Assembly: GCA_902609035.1 (NCBI GenBank)
Contig: CACLQG010000020.1
Coordinates: 1 to 21,591 of the forward strand
DNA: 21,591 bases
Reading direction: 5' to 3'
Origin: an uncultured Bacteroidota bacterium
GTDB lineage: Bacteria; Bacteroidota; Bacteroidia; Flavobacteriales; Flavobacteriaceae
Part shown: one piece after another, positions 15,002-21,591 of the stretch
Layout: each line of letters begins with the position of its first letter
How positions within the stretch are numbered: the stretch's first letter is position 1
Notes under the pieces: model-generated
The model's input: the letters and a program-made list of their open reading frames with translations, nothing else
Told to the model about the DNA's origin: nothing
Database searches by the model: none
Program-made: the position numbers and the translations under genes

Positions 15002-15655
15002 ATGAAACGCCGATCATTTATTTCTGGAACGACTACTGCTTTATCAGGAATAGGACTTTCAACTCTATCTCATAACAATCCCAATAAAGGAAGAATTATA
15101 CAACCGCTCAAAGTTTGTACTACTTTGGATCAGGAGAAAGTATCTTTTCATTTCGAGGTTATCAATGAATCGATCAAGGTTGTTCACATAGCAGACACCC
15201 ATTTATTTATGGATGATGAGAGGGGTATCCCTTTCCAAAAATATAGTAATCGAATGGCAAAAGCTTACAATCAAACAACACATTTTCAAACAAGAGAGAA
15301 GACCTCTCCAAAGAAATCATTTGAACAAACTATTGGGTTTGCAAAAAAAGTCAATGCAGATTTAATCACATTGGTTGGAGATATTTTCAGTTTTCCATCT
15401 GAGTTAGCAATAGAATGGGTAACGATATCCTATTTTACGGGAGCTGGACTTTCCCTTTTTGCTCCACCTCCATTGGTTAGAAAAAAAGTGAAAGGGTTCA
15501 ATTCAATTAAAGTGCACAAGTGGTTGGCTTATATTCACTTTTCAGGTATGATTGCTACCAATGCATATTCAAAAGAAAACATGGATTGGCACAAGTATGC
15601 CGCTTATACCACTTTTGCCAGTTATGCTTCTGCAGTATTGGTATTTAAATTTTAA
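15002..15655 (+). CDS. Chimeric ORF: truncated metallophosphoesterase joined to a membrane-protein tail
   Basis: This 217-codon frame is composite. Residues 1-137 are the start of an exported calcineurin-like phosphoesterase: KRRSFISG is a twin-arginine-type signal, ADTHLF (64-69) gives the first metal ligands Asp65 and His67, and LVGDIFSFPSE (124-134) gives the GDxxx block with Asp127. The later blocks (GNHE/D, GHxH) that complete the metal site are absent. From base 15414 the sequence is identical to the reverse complement of 5937-6178, so residues 139-217 are the last three helices of the membrane protein and run to its stop. The join falls in the short shared string AATGGGT. Neither half is complete, and the chimera is unlikely to be a native protein. 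Confidence 0.85.
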   Translation: MKRRSFISGTTTALSGIGLSTLSHNNPNKGRIIQPLKVCTTLDQEKVSFHFEVINESIKVVHIADTHLFMDDERGIPFQKYSNRMAKAYNQTTHFQTREKTSPKKSFEQTIGFAKKVNADLITLVGDIFSFPSELAIEWVTISYFTGAGLSLFAPPPLVRKKVKGFNSIKVHKWLAYIHFSGMIATNAYSKENMDWHKYAAYTTFASYASAVLVFKF

Positions 15656-15660
15656 ATTTT

Positions 15661-16197
15661 ATGAAAAGAGTATTATTTTGCATTTTTGTAATGTCTTTAT
15701 GGATTTCTAAGGCCCAAGAAAAATGGGTTTTGGATTCTAAAAAATCATTTATCAAGTATGAAGCATCGCACTTTTTACATGACTGGGCGGGTAGCAATGA
15801 AAATGTAAAAGGGGTGCTCCTTGAAAATGACGGTGTTTTACAAAAAATTGCACTTGCGATGTATCTTCGAGACTTTGATAGTAAAAACAGCAATAGAGAT
15901 AATAATGCATTAGAAATTTTAGAGGTTTTAAAGTTCCCCAAAATTGAATTTTATTCAGATCAGATTGAAAAGAATAATGATAAAGTGAATTTCTCAGGGA
16001 GTATGATTTTTCATGGAATAGAATTGGAAAAGAAAATTATTGCACAGGTCACTACTAAAAAATATAATTTTTTATTGGAGGGAAATTTTAAACTGACACT
16101 ATCAGACTTTGAAGTGCCTCTTCCTTCGTTTATGATGCGAAAAATGGAGGACGAAATATTAATCAAATACGAGTTGTATTTTGAGAAGCTTAAATGA
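15661..16197 (+). CDS. YceI-like secreted protein, second copy
   Basis: This is identical in all 178 residues to the product of 5395-5931: signal peptide cut after SKA-Q and a YceI-type beta-barrel. It follows the chimeric ORF by 5 bp, because the tail of the four-helix gene has been carried along, but it has lost its native upstream context (purM and the start of the membrane protein). If the repeat is an artefact, this copy does not exist in the genome. Confidence 0.72.
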   Translation: MKRVLFCIFVMSLWISKAQEKWVLDSKKSFIKYEASHFLHDWAGSNENVKGVLLENDGVLQKIALAMYLRDFDSKNSNRDNNALEILEVLKFPKIEFYSDQIEKNNDKVNFSGSMIFHGIELEKKIIAQVTTKKYNFLLEGNFKLTLSDFEVPLPSFMMRKMEDEILIKYELYFEKLK

Positions 16198-16242
16198 CAG
16201 TGATTAAAATTTTAAATTTGTGATTTATCCAGTCCTTTTAAA

Positions 16243-17319
16243 ATGATAGAAAAATTAGATATTGTTAAGCAGCGATTTATAGAAGTATCAGATTTGATAA
16301 TTCAGCCTGATATCATTGCTGATCAAAAAAGATATGTAAAGCTTAATAAAGAATATAAGGACTTAAATAAAATTGTTGAAAAGGGTTCGGCTTATAAATC
16401 AGTTCTGGCCAATATTCAGGAAGCAGAGTTGATCATCAAACATGAATCAGATCAAGAAATGATTGAAATGGCAAAGATGCAACTAGAGGAGGCTAAAGTA
16501 AAACTTCCCCTATTAGAGGAAGAAATAAGATTCATGCTAATTCCTAAGGATCCTGAGGATGGCAAAAATGTGGTGGTAGAAATTCGCGCAGGTACTGGTG
16601 GCGATGAAGCTAGTATTTTTGCAGGTGATCTTTACCGTATGTACACCAAATATTGTCAAGACCAAGGCTGGAAGGTGAGTTTTGTAGATTCTAATGAGGG
16701 GACTGCAGGTGGTTTTAAGGAAGTAATTTTTGAAGTTTCAGGTGAGGAGGTTTATGGTGCGATGAAGTATGAATCAGGAGTACATCGGGTACAACGAGTT
16801 CCTCAAACAGAAACACAGGGTAGGGTTCACACTTCAGCTGCGACGGTTATGGTGCTTCCAGAAGCAGAAGAATTTGATGTCGATGTAAACATGAACGATG
16901 TTAGGGTAGATTATTTTTGTTCCTCTGGGCCTGGTGGTCAGTCGGTAAATACAACTTACTCAGCAGTGAGGCTAACGCATGAGCCAACTGGAATTGTTGC
17001 CCAATGTCAGGATCAAAAGTCTCAACACAAAAACAAAGAAAAAGCTCTGAAGGTTTTACGGTCTAGACTTTATGAGTTAGAACTAAATAAAAAGTTAGAG
17101 CAAGACGCTGAAAAAAGAAATTCATTGGTTTCCTCCGGAGATCGGTCTGCAAAAATTAGGACTTATAATTATCCTCAGGGAAGGGTGACCGACCATCGTA
17201 TTGGTTTAACACTTTATGACCTTCAAAATATTATCAACGGAGATATAAAGAAGCTGCTTGACGAATTAATGTTATATCAAAATACTCAAAAACTGAAGGA
17301 GGAAGGCGAGACTATATGA
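16243..17319 (+). CDS. prfA: Peptide chain release factor 1, second copy
   Basis: This is identical to the 358-aa product of 4273-5349, including GGQ at 231-233 and the PQT codon-recognition tripeptide at 187-189. Two identical prfA genes in one genome would be very unusual, because RF1 is a single-copy housekeeping gene. This argues that the arm is an assembly or amplification product. It overlaps the downstream pyrF copy by four bases. Confidence 0.93.
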   Translation: MIEKLDIVKQRFIEVSDLIIQPDIIADQKRYVKLNKEYKDLNKIVEKGSAYKSVLANIQEAELIIKHESDQEMIEMAKMQLEEAKVKLPLLEEEIRFMLIPKDPEDGKNVVVEIRAGTGGDEASIFAGDLYRMYTKYCQDQGWKVSFVDSNEGTAGGFKEVIFEVSGEEVYGAMKYESGVHRVQRVPQTETQGRVHTSAATVMVLPEAEEFDVDVNMNDVRVDYFCSSGPGGQSVNTTYSAVRLTHEPTGIVAQCQDQKSQHKNKEKALKVLRSRLYELELNKKLEQDAEKRNSLVSSGDRSAKIRTYNYPQGRVTDHRIGLTLYDLQNIINGDIKKLLDELMLYQNTQKLKEEGETI

Positions 17320-18143
17320 AGCATGAAGCACTTCTAGAACAAATTAAAGCCAAAAAATCCTTTTTGTGCGTTGGACTTGATGTGGACAAGGAACTTATTT
17401 CCGGGGAGCTAAAAAGCCAGCCAGATTCTATTTTTATATTCTGTAAAAAAATTATTGAGGCCACTGCGCCTTATTGTGTTGCATACAAGCCCAATATTGC
17501 CTTTTTTGAAGCTTATGGGTTGGAAGGTTGGAAATCCTTAGAAAAAGTAATGGATTTTTTAAACCGAAAGTATCCGGAGATCTTTACAATAGCAGACGCT
17601 AAAAGGGCTGATATAGGAAACACTTCTATGCGATATGCGAAAGCTTATTTTGAACAGTTTGATTTTGACTCTTTGACCATCGCCCCTTATATGGGGAAAG
17701 ATTCCGTTGAGCCTTTTTTGGAATACGAGGATAAATATGCCATTTTACTTGCTTTAACTTCAAATGAAGGGGCATCGGATTTTCAAATGCTCCACTCAGA
17801 AGGAAAATCATTGTATGAGCAGGTGATAGAAAAGTCAAGAAAGTGGGAAAACTCCAACCGATTGATGTATGTGGTTGGGGCTACCAAAGCTAATGCACTT
17901 AAGGAGATAAGAAAGCTTTTACCCGATTCATTTTTATTGATTCCAGGCGTTGGTGCTCAAGGTGGAAGTTTGGAGGATGTTGCGGTTCAGGGGTTGAATG
18001 ACCAATGCGGTCTATTAGTTAATTCCTCTAGAGGGATTATTTACGCTTCAACTGGAAGTGATTTTGATCAAGTGGCAAGAGGGGTAGCGAAAGATTTGCA
18101 AACACAGATGGCTTTTTATCTGAACAAAAAAGGAATTGTATAA
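17316..18143 (+). CDS. pyrF: Orotidine 5'-phosphate decarboxylase, second copy
   Basis: This is identical to the 275-aa product of 3449-4276, with the same [10 protein letters not shown] catalytic motif (94-103). It keeps the 4-nt overlap with prfA and the 1-nt overlap with the hydrolase. It carries no independent information about function. Confidence 0.93.
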   Translation: MKHEALLEQIKAKKSFLCVGLDVDKELISGELKSQPDSIFIFCKKIIEATAPYCVAYKPNIAFFEAYGLEGWKSLEKVMDFLNRKYPEIFTIADAKRADIGNTSMRYAKAYFEQFDFDSLTIAPYMGKDSVEPFLEYEDKYAILLALTSNEGASDFQMLHSEGKSLYEQVIEKSRKWENSNRLMYVVGATKANALKEIRKLLPDSFLLIPGVGAQGGSLEDVAVQGLNDQCGLLVNSSRGIIYASTGSDFDQVARGVAKDLQTQMAFYLNKKGIV

Positions 18144-18922
18144 TGTTACATCACATTATCTACAAAGCTAAAAATAAAAATGCGCCTTGGATTACATTCA
18201 TTCATGGGGCGGGGGGCAGTAGTGCCATTTGGTTTAAGCAAATTCGTTTTTTTTCTAGATATTTTAATCTTTTACTCATTGACTTAAGGGGGCATGGTGC
18301 TTCTCAAGGTTTAATACAAAATCCATTCAAGCCAAGATATTCCTTTGAATCTATAGCTGAGGATATTTTTGATGTAATGAATCATGTGGAAATAAAAAAA
18401 TCTCATTTTGTAGGTATTTCATTAGGTACTATTTTGATCCGTCAGTTGGCAGATATGCAACCTAAACGGGTTGAAAAAATGATTATGGGAGGTGCGATTT
18501 TAGAGTTGAATCTAAGGTCTAGAATTCTCATGTATTTTGGCAATGCCACTAAATCTATTTTGCCTTACATGTGGCTATACCGTTTTTTTGCTTTCATTAT
18601 CATGCCCAATCGAAATCATAAAGAATCTAGGATTTTATTTATACGTGAAGCAAAAAAATTATATCAAAAAGAGTTTATCCGTTGGTTTAAACTTACTTCA
18701 GAAGTTATACCCAAATTGAAAATTTTACGAAAAGTTTCGGCCAATATCCCCACCCTATACATTATGGGGGATCAAGATTATATGTTTCTTCCTTCAGTTA
18801 GAAAAATTACGGAAAGTGATCATTTATCTCAATTATTGGTATTGGAGGAATGTGGTCATGTAGTAAACGTCGAAAAACCCGAGAAATTTAATGAAGGTAT
18901 GCTGTTATTCTTGAAAGGATAA
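18143..18922 (+). CDS. Alpha/beta hydrolase, second copy
   Basis: This is identical to the 259-aa product of 2670-3449 (Ser93, Asp212, His239 triad). It is convergent with the purU copy, leaving 2 bp between the stop codons as in the other arm. Confidence 0.86.
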   Translation: MLHHIIYKAKNKNAPWITFIHGAGGSSAIWFKQIRFFSRYFNLLLIDLRGHGASQGLIQNPFKPRYSFESIAEDIFDVMNHVEIKKSHFVGISLGTILIRQLADMQPKRVEKMIMGGAILELNLRSRILMYFGNATKSILPYMWLYRFFAFIIMPNRNHKESRILFIREAKKLYQKEFIRWFKLTSEVIPKLKILRKVSANIPTLYIMGDQDYMFLPSVRKITESDHLSQLLVLEECGHVVNVEKPEKFNEGMLLFLKG

Positions 18923-18924
18923 TA

Positions 18925-19779
18925 TCATGAAAATACTACAGTTTTATTACCGTAAACCATTACTTTACGATTTACATGTTGTTTTAGGGCTCGTAAAAGT
19001 ACAATCCTCTCTAAGTCTTTTCCTTTTTCAATAAAATCGGCAATTGAGTTTAGGTGGGTAACTCTGGTGATGTCTTGCTCTATTATGGGTCCCGCGTCCA
19101 ATTCTTCTGTAACATAATGACTTGTTGCACCGATGATTTTCACTCCTCTTGCAAAGGCAGAATGATAGGGCTTTGCACCGGGAAATGCAGGTAGAAAAGA
19201 ATGATGGATATTGATGATTTTATGTTTAAACTGATCTATGAGGAGAGGAGATATAATTTGCATATATCTGGCCAAAACGATAAAATCTACATTGTTTTTT
19301 TCAAGTAATTCCAGTTGTTTAGCTTCTGCTTCGGGCTTAGTTTCTTTGGTAACAGGTATATGAAAGAAGGGAATATCGAAGCGTTTTGCAATGATCTCGA
19401 GATCATTGTGATTACTGAGTATAAATGGTATTTCAGCCGCCAACTCTCCAGATTGTTGTTTAGCGAGTATGTCATAGAGGCAGTGGTCGTATTTGGAAAC
19501 AAAGACGGCCATCTTTGGCTTTTGATTTTTTAAATAAAAGTCACAGTGTAGCGAGAATTGGTTTCCGAGATATGTGTAGAATTGATCTTTGAAGTTTTGA
19601 ATGTTAAAATCTATGGCATTTAAATCACATTCAACACGCATAAAAAATACTGCATTAGGCCGATCTACATATTGGTCAATATAAGTAATGTTCCCTTGGT
19701 TTTGGTGTATGAAGTTCGTCACCGCTGCAATGATCCCTTTTTGGTCAGTGCAATACATCAACATCGTGATCTGATTCAT
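18925..19779 (-). CDS. purU: Formyltetrahydrofolate deformylase, second copy
   Basis: This is identical to the 284-aa product of 1813-2667, with ACT and formyltransferase domains and catalytic Asn190, His192 and Asp228. The ATG at 19779 is chosen over the in-frame TTG at 19791, which lies inside the mirrored -7 box. Confidence 0.91.
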   Translation of the reverse strand: MNQITMLMYCTDQKGIIAAVTNFIHQNQGNITYIDQYVDRPNAVFFMRVECDLNAIDFNIQNFKDQFYTYLGNQFSLHCDFYLKNQKPKMAVFVSKYDHCLYDILAKQQSGELAAEIPFILSNHNDLEIIAKRFDIPFFHIPVTKETKPEAEAKQLELLEKNNVDFIVLARYMQIISPLLIDQFKHKIINIHHSFLPAFPGAKPYHSAFARGVKIIGATSHYVTEELDAGPIIEQDITRVTHLNSIADFIEKGKDLERIVLLRALKQHVNRKVMVYGNKTVVFS

Positions 19780-19788
19780 TTTTTTTTT

Positions 19789-19818
19789 CAAAAATAGGAA
19801 TTCGCCCGCTCAGGGCAA
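19789..19818 (-). promoter_or_regulatory. purU promoter, mirrored copy
   Basis: This is the reverse complement of 1774-1803: TTG, 19-nt spacer and TATTTTTG on the minus strand, ending 9 nt before the purU ATG at 19779. Confidence 0.48.
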
Positions 19819-19846
19819 TAGATTCTCAGATTTTATTGGAAGAAAG

Positions 19847-19875
19847 TAAAAAAGCCCCCATTCAATGGAGGCTTT
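19847..19875 (-). terminator. glnK-amtB terminator, mirrored copy
   Basis: This is the reverse complement of 1717-1745: an AAGCC-type stem with a short loop and a T-tract, beginning 23 bp after the amtB stop on the minus strand. Confidence 0.78.
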
Positions 19876-19897
19876 TAAATTTTGAATTATGGAATTA

Positions 19898-21136
19898 TTA
19901 ACCCTCGTTAATTCTGAAGTCGGCATAAGCTTCCATACCATGTTCTGAGAGATCAAGTCCATTTAACTCTTCTTCTTTATCCACTCTCAATCCGGTTGAA
20001 GCTTTTACAATGAAAAGAATAATAAAAGAAGAAGTGACACAGAATGCTCCAACAATTCCAACTCCAATGAGTTGAACGAGGAATTGATCGACGCCAGCCA
20101 TTGCACCAAATATACCAACGGCCAACGTTCCCCAGATACCGCAGATAAGGTGAACTGCAACTGCTCCAACAGGATCGTCCAGTTTGAGTTTGTCAATAAA
20201 AGAAATCCCAAGAACGACAACGACACCCGCAATGAGTCCGATTAAAATGGCATCTGTTGGCATCATTTGATCTGCACCTGCTGTAATTCCAACCAATCCT
20301 CCCAATACACCATTCATAAACATGGTCAAATCAAAGTTTTTGTAAAGAAGGTTGGAGAAGAAAGTAGCAGCAACACCTCCAGCAGCAGCAGCTAATGAAG
20401 TGGTAACAAGCGTTAAAGAGGTCAATTCTGGGTCTGCGGATAACACTGATCCTCCGTTAAATCCAAACCACCCTAACCACAGAATAAATACCCCAGCAGA
20501 GGCAATAGGTAGACTGTGTCCTGGTAGTGCTTTTGGTTTTCCATCTTGATCGAATTTACCAATACGTGCCCCGAGTAAATAAATGGTGATCAATGCTCCC
20601 CATCCGCCTACAGAGTGAACGAGAGTCGAACCAGCAAAATCATAGAATCCCCATGTGTCGAGGAATCCACCACCCCATTTCCAAGCTCCTACAATGGGAT
20701 ATACTAATCCTACATAAAGAATGGCAAAAAGCATGAAGCCTGATAATTTTATTCTTTCAGCAACAGAACCTGATACTATGGTTGCAGCAGTAGCAGCAAA
20801 CATTCCTTGAAAAAGGAAGTCCGTCCACCAAGTATATCCTCCATCAGCATATCCAAACCCCATTCCTCCCTCAGGTGCAGCGATTCCGAAACCAGCGAAT
20901 TTGAGGATTCCCATATCACCATCCTCAAATCCAGGATACATGAGATTAAAACCACCAAGACAATACAATAAAAGTCCCACAGTGATCACAAAAAAGTTTT
21001 TAAATAAAATATTGATGGTATTCTTTTGACGGGTCAGTCCGATTTCTAAAAAAGAGAACCCTAGATGCATAAAAAACACTAGGGCTGTACAAACCATCAT
21101 CCATACGTTATTCACAGTTAAAATTGTAGTTTCCAT
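19898..21136 (-). CDS. amtB: Ammonium transporter, second copy
   Basis: This is identical to the 412-aa product of 456-1694, including Asp166 and the twin histidines His174/His329. Multiple amt genes are common in bacteria, but they differ in sequence. Full identity with shared flanks points to duplication of the segment rather than paralogy. Confidence 0.93.
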   Translation of the reverse strand: METTILTVNNVWMMVCTALVFFMHLGFSFLEIGLTRQKNTINILFKNFFVITVGLLLYCLGGFNLMYPGFEDGDMGILKFAGFGIAAPEGGMGFGYADGGYTWWTDFLFQGMFAATAATIVSGSVAERIKLSGFMLFAILYVGLVYPIVGAWKWGGGFLDTWGFYDFAGSTLVHSVGGWGALITIYLLGARIGKFDQDGKPKALPGHSLPIASAGVFILWLGWFGFNGGSVLSADPELTSLTLVTTSLAAAAGGVAATFFSNLLYKNFDLTMFMNGVLGGLVGITAGADQMMPTDAILIGLIAGVVVVLGISFIDKLKLDDPVGAVAVHLICGIWGTLAVGIFGAMAGVDQFLVQLIGVGIVGAFCVTSSFIILFIVKASTGLRVDKEEELNGLDLSEHGMEAYADFRINEG

Positions 21137-21150
21137 ATTTGATTAAGATA

Positions 21151-21489
21151 TTAATTTAATGATTTGTTTCCTTTTTGTCCTGTTCTGATTCTATATGCTT
21201 CCTCAACTGGTAACACAAATATTTTACCGTCACCTACTCTGTCAGTGGCAGCTGTAGAGAGAATAGCACTAATTGTTTTTTCGACAAAATCTTCAGAAAC
21301 CACTATTGATAAATATCTGCGTTGAATTTCAGAGGTGCTGTAAGATATTCCTCGATAAACATGGCCTTCTTTTTCATTACCAACTCCAGTAACATCCCAG
21401 TAACTGAAGAAGTTCACTTCAACATTGTAGAGGGCTTCTTTTACATCATCAAATTTTGATTTTCTGATGATTGCTTCGATTTTTTTCAT
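21151..21489 (-). CDS. glnK: Nitrogen regulatory protein P-II, second copy
   Basis: This is identical to the 112-aa product of 103-441, with T-loop Tyr45/Tyr50 and the VGDGKIFVLPVEEAYRIRTG signature. It lies 14 bp upstream of the amtB copy on the minus strand. Confidence 0.91.
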   Translation of the reverse strand: MKKIEAIIRKSKFDDVKEALYNVEVNFFSYWDVTGVGNEKEGHVYRGISYSTSEIQRRYLSIVVSEDFVEKTISAILSTAATDRVGDGKIFVLPVEEAYRIRTGQKGNKSLN

Positions 21490-21549
21490 GATTTAGATAA
21501 TTTAATTATTTGTTTTGAAAACGCTTCTTATAATCGATTTGAAACAAAT

Positions 21550-21586
21550 AAAGTTGGATGTCTTCATTGTCCAACTTTCCAAAGTT
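21550..21586. promoter_or_regulatory. Alternative hairpins upstream of glnK, mirrored copy
   Basis: This is the reverse complement of 6-42, with the same two mutually exclusive hairpins. The window ends five bases beyond it. Confidence 0.28.
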
Positions 21587-21591
21587 TTTTT

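Larger units (their letters stand above)
15414..21591. repeat. Right arm of the 6,178-bp perfect inverted repeat
   Basis: This is the reverse complement of 1-6178, reaching the last base of the window just as the other arm reaches the first. The inner edge truncates two genes at once, the phosphoesterase and the four-helix protein, whereas the left inner edge interrupts nothing. This arm is therefore the derived or artefactual one. Genes inside it are listed separately because a reader of the raw sequence will meet them. Confidence 0.97.

Noticed and set aside
15002..15655. A genuine fusion of a phosphoesterase with a membrane domain
   Set aside because: The join coincides exactly with the edge of the inverted repeat, the phosphoesterase lacks its later metal-binding blocks, and the tail is base-for-base the end of another intact gene.
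1..21591. Terminal inverted repeats of a linear plasmid, phage or large transposon
   Set aside because: The arms carry single-copy housekeeping genes. There is no transposase, integrase, protelomerase, terminal protein or replication gene, and the inner edge cuts two genes at a short microhomology.

Overview
The window looks like chromosomal DNA of a member of the Bacteroidota, probably a marine flavobacterium or cytophaga. The evidence is low GC, a type II (eukaryote-like) glutamine synthetase beside a type III remnant, a long-form PurM in the same run as prfA and pyrF, a GH95 fucosidase lipoprotein, a T9SS-sorting-domain-like ORF, and promoters matching the Bacteroidota pattern TTG-N(17-19)-TAnnTTTG. 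No rRNA, tRNA, CRISPR array, transposase or integrase was found.

The dominant structural fact is a perfect inverted repeat. Bases 1-6178 reappear as the reverse complement at 15414-21591 (position x pairs with 21592-x), leaving a unique core of 6179-15413. The repeated part carries glnK-amtB (P-II sensor and ammonium transporter), purU, an alpha/beta hydrolase, pyrF, prfA, a YceI-like protein and the C-terminal part of a four-helix membrane protein. At the left edge (6178/6179) the membrane-protein gene runs intact across the boundary. At the right edge (15413/15414) a metallophosphoesterase gene is cut off and joined in frame to the tail of that membrane protein. The left arrangement is therefore the native one and the right arm is derived. 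With arms of ordinary housekeeping genes, apparent 100% identity and both ends at the same base, an amplification or assembly fold-back is the leading explanation, although a real recent inverted duplication cannot be excluded.

Layout: glnK-amtB on + with a terminator, then purU on + from its own promoter. Next comes a minus-strand run, purM > membrane protein > YceI > prfA > pyrF > hydrolase, with 4-nt and 1-nt overlaps at its end. Upstream of purM lies an orphan C-terminal domain of type III glutamine synthetase on -, divergent from the intact type II glutamine synthetase on +, which ends in a strong terminator. A CaCA-type exchanger and a GH95 fucosidase lipoprotein follow on -. The + strand then holds a small T9SS-tag-like ORF, a lone contractile-tail-tube (gp19/TIGR02241-like) protein with its own promoter, an SDR lacking the YxxxK pair, and the truncated phosphoesterase. 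The mirrored arm follows.

Functionally, P-II, AmtB and GSII together describe ammonium sensing, uptake and assimilation, and PurU, PurM and PyrF serve nucleotide synthesis and one-carbon balance. No complete new system is visible. The most unusual biological items are the lone tail-tube gene, the stand-alone GSIII C-terminal domain and the passenger-less T9SS-like ORF.
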